Shown here: positions 16,418 to 24,882 of the stretch, in pieces
Layout: each line of letters starts with the position of its first letter
How positions within the stretch are numbered: position 1 is the stretch's first letter
Assembly: GCA_963703745.1 (NCBI GenBank)
Contig: CAVPFL010000002.1
Coordinates: forward strand, 1,054,001 to 1,118,000
DNA: 64,000 nt
From: AP-15 sp963703745
GTDB taxonomy: Bacteria; Pseudomonadota; Alphaproteobacteria; ATCC43930; CGMCC-115725
Reading direction: 5' to 3'
Notes under the pieces: model-generated
The model's input: only the letters and a program-made list of their open reading frames with translations
Told to the model about the DNA's origin: nothing
Database searches by the model: none
Position numbers and translations under genes: made by a program

Positions 16418-18046
16418 TCACACGAGTCGCGATTGGTCGAGTGCCGCGCGGACAAAAGAGGTGAACAAGGGGTGTGGCTCGAACGGCTTCGATTTCAGCT
16501 CAGGATGGAACTGCACGCCGATGAACCACGGGTGGTCGGGGAATTCGACAATTTCCGGCAGCACACCGTCCGGCGACATCCCTGAAAACCGCAGCCCGAC
16601 GTCTTCCAGGCTCCGCCTGTAGCCGATATTGATTTCGTAACGATGGCGATGGCGCTCGCTGATTTGGGTGCTTCCGTAGATCTGCGCCACCCTGCTGTCG
16701 GGAGCAAGCACCGCTTCGTAGGCGCCCAGTCGCATCGTCCCGCCGAGATCGTCGGTCGAATTGCGTCGTTCAATGGTATTACCGCGCATCCACTCGGTCA
16801 TCAGCCCGACCACCGGATGCTCGCACGGCCCGAATTCCGTCGACCCCGCGCCTGGCAGTCGCGCCAGATCGCGTGCCGCTTCGATCACCGCCATGTGCAT
16901 ACCAAAGCAGATGCCGAGATAGGGTACGCGGCGCTCGCGGGCAAAGCGGGCGGCTTCGATCATGCCCTCGGTGCCGCGCTCGCCAAATCCGCCGGGGACG
17001 AGAATGCCGTGAACGTCGTCAAGGTGCCGGACCGCTTCAGCCTCCGTCTCGAAGACTTCGGAATCGATCCAATCGAGATCGACCGCGACATTGTTGGCGA
17101 TCCCACCATGGCTCATGGCCTCGGCTAAGGATTTGTAGCTATCGGGGAGGTGCGTGTACTTGCCGACGATCGCGATCGTCACCTGCCCTTCGGGCTTGCG
17201 GATGCGGTTGACGATCGCGTCCCATCGATCGAGATCGGGCTCGGGCGCATCAAGACCGAAATGGCGGCACACCTCTCGATCGAACCCCTCCAAATGATAG
17301 GCGGCAGGAACACCATAGATCGTGTCGATATCGAGAGCGGGGATGACCCGGCTCTCACGTAGATTACAGAACAGCGCGATCTTCTTGCGCGCGGCAGCCG
17401 GGATCGACCGGTCGCAGCGGCACAGCAGGATATCGGGCTGGATGCCGAGGCCGAGAAGCTCCTTGGTCGAATGCTGGGTTGGCTTGGTCTTCAGCTCCCC
17501 TGCCGAGGAAATCCACGGCACCAGGGTTAGGTGTACGAAGAGGACCCGCTCGCGTCCAAGCTCGTTGCCGAGCTGGCGGATCGCCTCGAGGAAAGGGAGA
17601 CTCTCGATGTCGCCGACCGTGCCGCCGATCTCACAGAGAACGAAATCCTCGCCGTTGAGATCGGCCTGGATAAACTCCTTGATCGCGTCGGTGACGTGGG
17701 GGATGACCTGGACCGTCGCCCCGAGATATTCGCCGCGCCGTTCGCGGCCGATCACGGTCGAGTAGATCCGCCCGGTGGTGACCGAATCGCTGCGCCGCGC
17801 GGCGACCCCGACATAGCGTTCGTAATGGCCGAGATCGAGATCCGTCTCGGCGCCGTCGTCGGTGACGTAGACCTCGCCGTGCTGGTAGGGGCTCATCGTG
17901 CCGGGGTCGACATTCAGATAGGGGTCGAGCTTGCGCAACCTGACCCTGAACCCGCGCGCCTGCAACAGCGCTCCGAGCGCCGCCGCCGTCAAACCCTTGC
18001 CGAGAGAGGAAACCACGCCGCCGGTGATAAAGATGAACCGCGTCAT
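16418..18046 (-). CDS. pyrG: CTP synthase
   Basis: PyrG aminates UTP to CTP using ammonia from glutamine. The 542-residue protein has the N-terminal synthetase domain (FITGGVVSSLGKGLTAAALG, then LDPYLNVDPGTMSPYQHGEV) and the C-terminal glutaminase domain with nucleophile Cys380 in GICFGMH and the GVQFHPELKSKP His/Glu pair. Residue 384 is His (codon CAC), where the glutaminase signature nearly always has Gln. It is followed by kdsA and eno, as in many Proteobacteria. A 212-base gap separates it from secG upstream. Confidence 0.97.
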   Translation of the reverse strand: MTRFIFITGGVVSSLGKGLTAAALGALLQARGFRVRLRKLDPYLNVDPGTMSPYQHGEVYVTDDGAETDLDLGHYERYVGVAARRSDSVTTGRIYSTVIGRERRGEYLGATVQVIPHVTDAIKEFIQADLNGEDFVLCEIGGTVGDIESLPFLEAIRQLGNELGRERVLFVHLTLVPWISSAGELKTKPTQHSTKELLGLGIQPDILLCRCDRSIPAAARKKIALFCNLRESRVIPALDIDTIYGVPAAYHLEGFDREVCRHFGLDAPEPDLDRWDAIVNRIRKPEGQVTIAIVGKYTHLPDSYKSLAEAMSHGGIANNVAVDLDWIDSEVFETEAEAVRHLDDVHGILVPGGFGERGTEGMIEAARFARERRVPYLGICFGMHMAVIEAARDLARLPGAGSTEFGPCEHPVVGLMTEWMRGNTIERRNSTDDLGGTMRLGAYEAVLAPDSRVAQIYGSTQISERHRHRYEINIGYRRSLEDVGLRFSGMSPDGVLPEIVEFPDHPWFIGVQFHPELKSKPFEPHPLFTSFVRAALDQSRLV

Positions 18047-18258
18047 GGAATCTCAGTCTACAGCATCAGGTGTCTGTCTCCTAAGGTAAATCCCCGGCAC
18101 GAGGAAACCACGGCGTTCCTCCCTCGCACGCTTGCCTCTCTCGGCGAAGCGCAGCTTCGCGTGGCGGCATGGCGTGCGCCTTGCTCGCGATCGGACGAGG
18201 GCGCATCCTCAATACGCCAGGAGGGTTGGGGCGAGGGGCGATCTCCCGAATCGCCCGC

Positions 18259-18612
18259 TCAGCGCGCGAGCGGCGGGCTGGGTTGCGATGGCTCCGCCGG
18301 CGGCGTTTGCGGCGGCGGGGCAACCGGCGCCACGGGAGCGGCCGGCGCTGGCGGCGCGCCCTGCTCAATGATCGATCGCGGAGCATGGCCGCGATTGCTG
18401 AACCAAACCAGCGAGAGGCTCGTCACCATAAAGAGGACGGCGAGGATCGCAGTCGTGCGCGTCAACAGGTTCGCCGTCGAGCGGCCCGTCATAAACCCGG
18501 ACATGCCGCCGCCCCCCATGCCGAGCGCGCCACCCTCGCTCTTCTGCAGCAGAATGACGCCGATCAGGGAGATCGCGATCAGGATATGGAGAACGAGAAG
18601 CAGAATAATCAT
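18259..18612 (-). CDS. secG: Preprotein translocase subunit SecG
   Basis: This 117-residue SecG is a small SecYEG subunit with two transmembrane helices. The first is at the N-terminus (ILLLVLHILIAISLIGVILL), followed by QKSEGGALGMGGGG, the glycine-rich loop typical of SecG. The second is near residues 50-70 (TRTTAILAVLFMVTSLSLVW). The C-terminal tail is rich in Pro and Ala, as in alphaproteobacterial homologues. It lies 53 bases after tpiA, the usual tpiA-secG-pyrG order. Confidence 0.93.
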   Translation of the reverse strand: MIILLLVLHILIAISLIGVILLQKSEGGALGMGGGGMSGFMTGRSTANLLTRTTAILAVLFMVTSLSLVWFSNRGHAPRSIIEQGAPPAPAAPVAPVAPPPQTPPAEPSQPSPPLAR

Positions 18613-18665
18613 GCAGAGCTTTTAACCGCTTTCTGGCCGGCTCGCCAGGCGCCAGCCGAGCGGGT

Positions 18666-19409
18666 TCAACCGCAGCTTCGGGCGATGGCCCAAAAGCTAT
18701 CGGCATCGAGGCTCGCTCCGCCGACGAGTGCGCCATCCACCTCGGCGAGGCCGAGGATACCATCAGCGTTCTGCGGATTGACCGAACCGCCGTAGAGGAT
18801 CCGCGCGCCCACCGGAATACACCCGCGAACGGCGGAGTGCATCGTTGTGATGTCTTCCAACGTCGCCGTCAGGCCAGTGCCGATCGCCCAGACGGGCTCG
18901 TAGGCGACGACGAGGTTATCGGAGGTGGCGCCGTTCGGGAGTGAGCCGGCAAGCTGGGTTGCGACGATATTGGCGGCGTTTCCCGCTTGACGCTCCGCCT
19001 GCGTCTCCCCGACGCAGAGGATCGCAATCAGGCCCGCCCGCCATGCGCCAAGGATCTTGTCGTGCACCACCGCATCGTCTTCACCGTGACCGTGGCGACG
19101 CTCGGAATGCCCGAGGATGACATGGCTGCAGCCTGCATCGGCCAGCATCTCGGGACTGATGTCGCCGGTATAGGCGCCCCTTGGCGCAGCATGGCAATCC
19201 TGCCCGCCGAGGGCGATGCCGCTGCCCGCGAGCGCGTCACTCACCGTCGTCAGTAAGCTTGCCGGCGGGCAAATGAGAAGTTGGCAGCCGGACCCAGCGC
19301 CTCCCGCCGCGGTCGCCCGCTGCGCAACGCCGCGCGCCAGCAAAGCACCGTCTTCGCGCAAACCGTTCATTTTCCAATTGCCGGCGACAAGTTTTGTCCG
19401 AACCGCCAT
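18666..19409 (-). CDS. tpiA: Triosephosphate isomerase
   Basis: TpiA interconverts dihydroxyacetone phosphate and glyceraldehyde 3-phosphate. The 247-residue TIM barrel has the N-terminal GNWKMNGLR with the catalytic lysine, HVILGHSERRHGHGEDD with the catalytic histidine, VAYEPVWAIGTGLTA with the catalytic glutamate, and the phosphate-binding ILYGGSVNPQNA. It is the first gene of the minus-strand array, and ppiD diverges from it across a 101-base gap that must hold both promoters. Confidence 0.96.
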   Translation of the reverse strand: MAVRTKLVAGNWKMNGLREDGALLARGVAQRATAAGGAGSGCQLLICPPASLLTTVSDALAGSGIALGGQDCHAAPRGAYTGDISPEMLADAGCSHVILGHSERRHGHGEDDAVVHDKILGAWRAGLIAILCVGETQAERQAGNAANIVATQLAGSLPNGATSDNLVVAYEPVWAIGTGLTATLEDITTMHSAVRGCIPVGARILYGGSVNPQNADGILGLAEVDGALVGGASLDADSFWAIARSCG

Positions 19410-19510
19410 GTTGCGACCCCACCGGCCCGTCTCTATCTCTGGCCAGGATCACACCGGCACGCCGAGGGGTCAACCTGCCTCGACCGCCATAACAGAGGCC
19501 ATTTGCCTCC

Positions 19511-21388
19511 ATGCTCCAGGCAATTCGCTCCAAGGCTGGGTCTTTTGTCGTCAAGGGCCTATTCGTTCTCCTGATCCTGACCTTCGGGATTTGGGGCATC
19601 GGTGACATCTTCCGCAACCGCCCAACCGACACGGTGATTGCCACCGTTGGAGAGCGGAGCATCCGCGCAGAGGATTTACAGGAGGCCATGCGCCGCGAGC
19701 TCGAGCGCCTAAGCGCGCGGTTTGGCGCCGCGATCGACATCCAGCAGGCTAAAAAGCTCGGGGTCGTCGACGAGGTCCTCGACGAGCTGATCGACCGCAG
19801 TCTGCTCGATCAGGAGGCCGCGCGGCTGCGGCTCGAGGTATCTGACGAGGTGATCCGCAATACCACGATAGACAACCCGAAATTCAGGACACCAGACGGC
19901 CAATTCGATCGCGCCCTCTTCAATGCTTTACTCGCCGAGAACCATCTGACCGAAGACCAGTTCGTGACGATGATGCGCCAGGACATTCCACGGGACGATT
20001 TGCGTCAGGCGGTGATGCTGGGAGCCACGGCGCCGCAATCGATGGTCGATCTGCTCTTCCGATATCGCAACGAGAAACGCGTCGCGGACATCGTGTCACT
20101 GCCGGTCGCCGATGCGGGCGATGTCGGACAGCCGAGCGAGGCCGAGCTCACCGCGTTCTACGACGGACATCAGGATCTCTTCCGCGCCCCCGAATATCGC
20201 GAGTTTGCCTTGGCGAGCGTCAGCCCGTCGGATATCGCCCAGGGCATCGAGATCCCGGAGGCAAAGCTGAAGGAAGAGTTCGACGAGCGGCAGGACGAGT
20301 TCCAGCTGCCCGAGCAACGCGAGGTCCAACAGATTTTGGCACCCTCCGAGGACAAGGTGAAGGAGGCGGAAGCAGCGCTCGCCGCCGGCAAAGACTGGAA
20401 GGAAGTGGCAACGCAGATCGCTGGACAGGACCCGGAAACGATCGAGCTCGGTCTGATGAAACGTGAGGAGTTACCGCGGGTACTCGCCGACATCGCCTTC
20501 GAGCTGCCGTTGAACACACCGAGCGAGCCGGTCAAGACGCCGCTCGGCTGGCATATCCTGCGGGTCGTCAAGATCGAACCGGCGGTGACCCAGGCCTTTG
20601 AGCAGGTTAAGCCGAAGCTCGAGGCTCAACTAACCCACGACGAGGCAGTGGACCGAATTTATAAGGTTGCCAACCGGGTCGATGACGCGCTCGCGGGCGG
20701 AATGACCCTCGATGATGCTGCAGCGAAATTCGAGCTCAAGAAGACTGAGATCGCCGCAGCGGATGTCAAAGGCCACGATCCCGAGGGCAAACCGATTGCC
20801 TTGCCGATCCCAGCCAGCGAGGTATTTAAGCTCGTCTTTGCGACCGATGACGGGCAGACGAGCCGCGTGACCGAGAGCCCCGACGGCGGCATTTTCATGG
20901 TGCAGGTGACCAAGGTGACCCCCCCGACGATCAAGCCGCTCGCCGAAGTCAAAGAGCAAGCCGTCGCGGCATGGCAGGGCGACAAGCGGCGCGAGAAGGT
21001 CGCCAAGATGGCGGAAGAGCTCGCCGCCGCGGTCAAGCCGGATACCCGCCTGGCCGCAATGGCCGCCGAAAAGGGTCTCAAAGTCACGACTTCGCCGCCC
21101 CTTTCGCGTCGACCGGGCCGCGGTGAGACGACATCGCCGACGCTCGTCGCCGAGCTGTTTAAGGCCAAACCGGGCGAGGTCGTCACCGTCGCCGATGGGG
21201 CCGGGTCTTATGTCGCCCAGCTCGACGAGGTGCAAGTCCCGGAGTCGCCATCGCAGAGTGCCGCGGAGGAGGTTTCGCGTGACCTGAACCAGGGGATGCG
21301 AACGGACCTGTCGGGCGAATTTACGCAAGCCCTGCGCGCGCGCTTCCCGGTCGAGATCCGGCGCGAAGCGGTCGACCGACTGTTCTGA
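19511..21388 (+). CDS. ppiD: Peptidylprolyl isomerase PpiD (SurA_N/parvulin, membrane anchored)
   Basis: This 625-residue periplasmic folding factor is held by one N-terminal transmembrane helix (residues ~14-33, with FVLLILTFGIWGIGDIFRNR). A SurA-like chaperone domain follows (EDLQEAMRRELERLSARFGA and QEAARLRLEVSDEVIRNT). The central parvulin-like domain carries REVQQILAPSEDKVKEAEAA, and the closing PVKTPLGWHILRV motif is near residue 340. The long C-terminal part has a second degenerate parvulin-like repeat. It is divergent from tpiA, as in many alphaproteobacteria, where it usually precedes trp genes. Confidence 0.92.
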   Translation: MLQAIRSKAGSFVVKGLFVLLILTFGIWGIGDIFRNRPTDTVIATVGERSIRAEDLQEAMRRELERLSARFGAAIDIQQAKKLGVVDEVLDELIDRSLLDQEAARLRLEVSDEVIRNTTIDNPKFRTPDGQFDRALFNALLAENHLTEDQFVTMMRQDIPRDDLRQAVMLGATAPQSMVDLLFRYRNEKRVADIVSLPVADAGDVGQPSEAELTAFYDGHQDLFRAPEYREFALASVSPSDIAQGIEIPEAKLKEEFDERQDEFQLPEQREVQQILAPSEDKVKEAEAALAAGKDWKEVATQIAGQDPETIELGLMKREELPRVLADIAFELPLNTPSEPVKTPLGWHILRVVKIEPAVTQAFEQVKPKLEAQLTHDEAVDRIYKVANRVDDALAGGMTLDDAAAKFELKKTEIAAADVKGHDPEGKPIALPIPASEVFKLVFATDDGQTSRVTESPDGGIFMVQVTKVTPPTIKPLAEVKEQAVAAWQGDKRREKVAKMAEELAAAVKPDTRLAAMAAEKGLKVTTSPPLSRRPGRGETTSPTLVAELFKAKPGEVVTVADGAGSYVAQLDEVQVPESPSQSAAEEVSRDLNQGMRTDLSGEFTQALRARFPVEIRREAVDRLF

Positions 21389-21584
21389 AAGGCATGGCGG
21401 GGCACCCGCCCGAAGGACGCGCCACTTACAGCCCTGCGCGAAAGCGGGAATCTAAGGTGCCAAGGCCACTGCGGTTGCCCCCTGCTCAAGCCAGGGGGCA
21501 GGCTCTGGACCGTCGCCTTCGCGAGCGTGACGATACCCTATTGATAATGCTTGTATCAGTTTCGGGTCGACCGGGCAAAATTAC

Positions 21585-21636
21585 GATATAAAATATCACT
21601 ATAAAATATCACTCAGTTTATGATATAAAGTATCAC
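21585..21636. promoter_or_regulatory. Cluster of three AT-rich palindromic boxes, probable Zur/Fur-type operators
   Basis: Three near-identical boxes stand out from the GC-rich background: GATATAAAATATCAC at 21585-21599, TATAAAATATCAC at 21600-21612 and GATATAAAGTATCAC at 21622-21636. Boxes 1 and 3, read from the preceding base, fit an inverted repeat of the 7-1-7 kind used by Fur-family repressors. A looser TGATA/TATCA pair lies at 21542-21558. Their place ahead of a zur/znuB relic makes Zur the natural candidate. The identity of the regulator is inferred. The surrounding 21389-21671 has no other gene that I can support. Confidence 0.55.
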
Positions 21637-21671
21637 TGCGCTGTGGGCAGGCGATCGAGGACAAGGCTAAT

Positions 21672-21767
21672 ATGGCCCGGTTGTCAGATAGCGCGGCGAT
21701 CGGCATTGGTAATCCGGACGGCCGCCCTCGCGCGTATCGATTTGCCCCGCGCAGCGTCTCGTCGTGA
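21672..21767 (+). CDS. Possible 31-residue ORF overlapping the start of the zur relic
   Basis: An ATG frame of 31 codons runs from just after the operator cluster. Its TGA overlaps the GTG start of the zur relic in a GTGA arrangement, as in translationally coupled genes. The peptide (MARLSDSAAIGIGNPDG and so on) matches no family I know, and no good ribosome binding site is visible. It may be the shortened end of a lost upstream gene of the zinc operon, or chance. Confidence 0.2.
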   Translation: MARLSDSAAIGIGNPDGRPRAYRFAPRSVSS

Positions 21768-22495
21768 AGCGACCGGTTGATCGGATCACGCAGACAAACC
21801 TGCCCACCTTGGCTGACGCCGAGGCGATTTGCCTGCAATCGGGCGCTCGCTTAACCAGACTGCGGCGACAGGTATTCATGGTGCTGCTGCAGGCGAGCGG
21901 CCCGATCACCGCGTACGAGCTGCTTGACCGGCTGCGCGCTGAGCGATCCGCGACTGCCGCCGGTGTTTATCGCAGCCTCGATTTCCTCGTCGCCCAGGGG
22001 CTAGCGTACGCCACTCAGACAACCGCGTTGCTGTTTGGCAATGTACTGGCCGTCGATATGGGGACCGTGTGGACGCTCCTGGGACTGGGCGTGTTCAGCT
22101 TGGGCACGCTTGCGTTCATCTCGCGACCGCTGCTATTCGCGAGTCTTCAGCCTGAATTGGCTGAGGCAAAAGGAGTGTCGCTCCGGCTCTATTCGGTGCT
22201 CTTTGCCGCCCTCGTGGCGTTGGCGGTCGCGGAATGCGTGTAGATCGTGGGCGTGTTGCTGGTTTTTGCCCTAATGGTCGGTCCGGCCGCAGCCGCACAA
22301 CAGCTGACGACGCGTGTCGGCAGCGGCCTTGTCCTTTCTGCCGGGCTTGCACTGTTGGAAGCCTGGACCGGGATAACTCTGGCATTCTACACCGACTGGC
22401 CCAGCAGCTTCTGGATCACCGTTTTGAGCGCTGGTATTTACTTACTTGCGATTTGGCGTCGCGCCGGTCCGGGCCGCTGGCAATGGGCTTGGTAG
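21764..22495 (+). pseudogene. Zur regulator N-terminus fused to ZnuB permease C-terminus (deletion relic)
   Basis: The first ~80 residues match the winged-helix DNA-binding part of Zur/Fur regulators (ARLTRLRRQVFMVLLQAS, then AYELLDRLR and AGVYRSLDFLVAQGLAYATQ). Around 22015-22030 the frame passes directly into the C-terminal half of a ZnuB zinc permease (LLFGNVLAVDMG, then membrane segments). An in-frame TAG at 22241-22243 interrupts it before the last ZnuB part (IVGVLLVFALMVGPAAAAQQ), which runs to 22495. The Zur metal-binding C-terminus, all of ZnuC and the ZnuB N-terminus are missing. A single deletion inside a zur-znuC-znuB operon, then a nonsense mutation, explains this. Confidence 0.82.
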
Positions 22496-22550
22496 GCGCT
22501 GAGCCCCTGATAGCCGATTCGGTCGCCCTTCCCGCGTGTCGGCGCCGCCA

Positions 22551-22597
22551 CCCCCATCCTTCCCTCCCCTGCAAACGGGGGAGGGTTAGGAAGGGGG
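22551..22597. repeat. Dispersed palindromic element, type A copy 2, overlapping the end of trpE(G)
   Basis: This hairpin has a C-rich arm with CCTTCCCTCCCC, a short loop, and the complementary GGGGGAGGGTTAGGAAGGGG arm. It is closely related to the element at 13803-13846. It sits between the znuB relic and trpE(G), which converge. The trpE(G) stop codon and last few residues (a run of Pro then Ser) are encoded inside the right arm. Confidence 0.7.
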
Positions 22598-24760
22598 CGG
22601 GGACCGAATTGGCGCGAGAGCCGACAACACCGACGCGATGATCGGCATCCCGATTTCTCCGGGCGAGGTCATCACCAATTCGGGGTGAAACTGGACGGCG
22701 GTGATCGGCAGACCGGCGTGCTCGATCGCCATGATCACCCGATCCTCGGTTTCTGCGGTGATCGAAAGCGCCGGTGGGAAGGTGCTGCGCCGGGCGTGCA
22801 AGGAATGGTATCGACCGACCGTGAACTCGCGCGGCAGACCGCGCAGCAGCCCGCCGCCCAGGACCCGAACCAGCGACGGCTTGCCGTGCATCGGGATATC
22901 CAGCACATCGAGCGATCCGCCGAAATATTCGACGATCCCCTGCAAGCCGAGACACACGCCGAAAACCGGGAGACCACGCTGCACCAGCAGCTCGAGCGTC
23001 TCGGACATCGCGAAGTCCGCCGGGCGCCCCGGCCCCGGCGACAGCACCACGAGATCGGGGCCGGCCCCTTGCCGCAGTTCACTGCGCCCAAGCTCCGGGC
23101 GCATCGTTACGACCTCGGCGCCGGTCGTGCGAATGTAGTTGGCGAGGGTGTGGACGAACGAATCCTCGTGATCGATCAGCAGCACCTTCCGGCCGCTGCC
23201 CACCCCAATCGTGAGCGGCGCGCGGGCGGCTGCGGCCGCCGCCGGTCCGCGGATCGCCGTGAACATGGCGGAAGCCTTCAGGCGGGTCTCGGCTTCCTCG
23301 GCTTGCGGATCGCTGTCATAGAGCAGGGTGGCGCCGGCACGCACTTCCGCCACGCCGTCCTGCATGCGGATCGTCCGCAAGGTGAGTCCGGTGTTCATAT
23401 TGCCGTCGAAAGTGATGCGCCCGATCGCACCGCCGTACCACCGCCGGGACGAGCGCTCCTGGTCTTCGATAAAACGAATTGCCCAAAGTTTCGGTGCGCC
23501 GGTTACGGTTACCGCCCAGGCGTGGCTCAGAAAGCCGTCGAGCGCATCAAACGGCTCGGCCAGCATGCCCTCGACGTGGTCGACGGTATGAATGAGCCGC
23601 GAATAGAGCTCGATTTGACGCCGGCCGATGACGCGCACGCTGCCGGCGATCGCCACCCGTGATTTATCGTTCCGGTCGACATCCGTGCACATCGTCAACT
23701 CGCTCTCGTCCTTCGTCGAGTTGAGCAGCTGGCGGATGCGCTCGGCATCTTCGACCGGGTCGCGGCCGCGGGCGATGGTGCCGCTTATCGGGCAGGTCTC
23801 GATCCGCCGGCCCTCGACCCGGACATACATTTCGGGCGACGCGGCGACGATGAATTCACCCTGGCCGAGATTGATCAGCGCGCCGTACGGCGCCGGGTTG
23901 GCTTGGCGCAGCCGCTGGAAGACGACACTCGGCAGATCTCCGCAGGCATCGGCAAAGAGCTGACCAACCACCACCTCGAACAGATCCCCGCGCGCAAAGG
24001 CGGCCCTGGCCCGCTCGACCAGTGCGGCATATTCGCCCGGCCCATGATCGCTTTCGCTCGGCCGGGTGGTCGCAGCTCGGTCGAGGCGGTAGGGATCGGG
24101 TGCTGTGGTCCGTGACAGGCCGCTCGTCGTGGCTCCGGCCACGTTGAACTCGTACCGGTGAACCGCCGCCGATTGACGCATATGATCGACGATCAGGATC
24201 TCGTCCGGCAGATAGAGGACGAGATCCCGCTGATCGTCGGGGCGCGGCAGCCGCAGCTTTGCGGGCTCGAACTGGAAAACCAGATCATATCCGAACGCAC
24301 CATAGAACCCGAGGTGCTGGTCCTCGGAGCTGGCGAACAAATGGATCAGCGCGCGCAGCACCGAGAATACCGATGGCTGCCGGCTGCGGCGCTCCTCGGG
24401 AAAGCGCTCCGTGGTCTCGCCGATTTCGCCCGAGATGCGGTCCGCGGACGTACCTTCGATCCTTGTCGCCGCGAGAGCGCCGACTGCCTCGGCTATCGGG
24501 ACCAGCAGGAGGCGGCCACGCCGGTTCAGTGCGTCGATCGTAAACCGGCGCCCGCGCGCGGTGAAGACCAGCGGCGGGTCGACAAATCCCATATCCCAGC
24601 GCGTATACCGTCCGGGAAACTCGAAACTCGAGGAAAACAGCACACCGCGCCGAGTGTCGAGCGCCGCGGCGAGGGTGTTGTCGGCCGGGCGATAGGGCTG
24701 ATCACTGATCTCTCGTTGGATGCGGATGCCACCCGCGGTGCGATAGCTCGTGGACTGCAT
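22586..24760 (-). CDS. trpE(G): Fused anthranilate synthase, components I and II
   Basis: This single 724-residue polypeptide makes anthranilate from chorismate and glutamine, the first step of tryptophan synthesis. The TrpE part covers roughly residues 1-510, with the chorismate-binding region CPISGTIARGRDPVEDAERI near 325 and LTMCTDVDRNDKSRVA near 355. The TrpG glutaminase part follows, with HEDSFVHTLANYIRTTGAEV near 533, the nucleophile in FGVCLGLQGIVEYFGG near 605, and VQFHPE near the end. Fused trpE(G) is typical of Azospirillum and rhizobia. GAGGGG precedes the ATG. An attenuator and trpL leader lie upstream. Confidence 0.96.
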   Translation of the reverse strand: MQSTSYRTAGGIRIQREISDQPYRPADNTLAAALDTRRGVLFSSSFEFPGRYTRWDMGFVDPPLVFTARGRRFTIDALNRRGRLLLVPIAEAVGALAATRIEGTSADRISGEIGETTERFPEERRSRQPSVFSVLRALIHLFASSEDQHLGFYGAFGYDLVFQFEPAKLRLPRPDDQRDLVLYLPDEILIVDHMRQSAAVHRYEFNVAGATTSGLSRTTAPDPYRLDRAATTRPSESDHGPGEYAALVERARAAFARGDLFEVVVGQLFADACGDLPSVVFQRLRQANPAPYGALINLGQGEFIVAASPEMYVRVEGRRIETCPISGTIARGRDPVEDAERIRQLLNSTKDESELTMCTDVDRNDKSRVAIAGSVRVIGRRQIELYSRLIHTVDHVEGMLAEPFDALDGFLSHAWAVTVTGAPKLWAIRFIEDQERSSRRWYGGAIGRITFDGNMNTGLTLRTIRMQDGVAEVRAGATLLYDSDPQAEEAETRLKASAMFTAIRGPAAAAAARAPLTIGVGSGRKVLLIDHEDSFVHTLANYIRTTGAEVVTMRPELGRSELRQGAGPDLVVLSPGPGRPADFAMSETLELLVQRGLPVFGVCLGLQGIVEYFGGSLDVLDIPMHGKPSLVRVLGGGLLRGLPREFTVGRYHSLHARRSTFPPALSITAETEDRVIMAIEHAGLPITAVQFHPELVMTSPGEIGMPIIASVLSALAPIRSPPPS

Positions 24761-24822
24761 TTGGTTCCCCTCTGGGCCGGGGCGCCGCGGGAGATCCGGG
24801 AGGGTCCATTCTGAAACTGCGA

Positions 24823-24882
24823 AGGCCGCCCGGTGCTTCCGCGGCGGCCTCTATCGGAAAGACGAAAACGATGGCCGCCCGT
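24823..24882 (-). promoter_or_regulatory. trp attenuator (terminator hairpin with competing antiterminator)
   Basis: Just after the trpL stop the transcript can fold in two ways. Strand 2 (GGGCGGCC, at 24873-24880) overlaps a small hairpin GCCCGT/ACGGGC that reaches back into the last leader codons. Strand 3 (AGGCCGCC, 24843-24850) can pair either with strand 2 or with strand 4 (GGCGGCCT, 24823-24830). The 3:4 stem has eight perfect pairs. This is the classic arrangement in which ribosome stalling at Trp codons favours 2:3 and spares the operon. Only a broken run of T follows the stem, so the terminator may be leaky. Confidence 0.8.

Noticed and set aside
17531..18625. A 364-codon plus-strand frame opposite pyrG and secG
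   Set aside because: Composition is that of a shadow frame, it has no domain, and both minus-strand genes are certain.
22241..22243. Programmed readthrough or recoding of the TAG in the znuB part
   Set aside because: The protein already lacks the Zur effector domain, ZnuC and the ZnuB N-terminus, so a functional recoding event has no plausible product.
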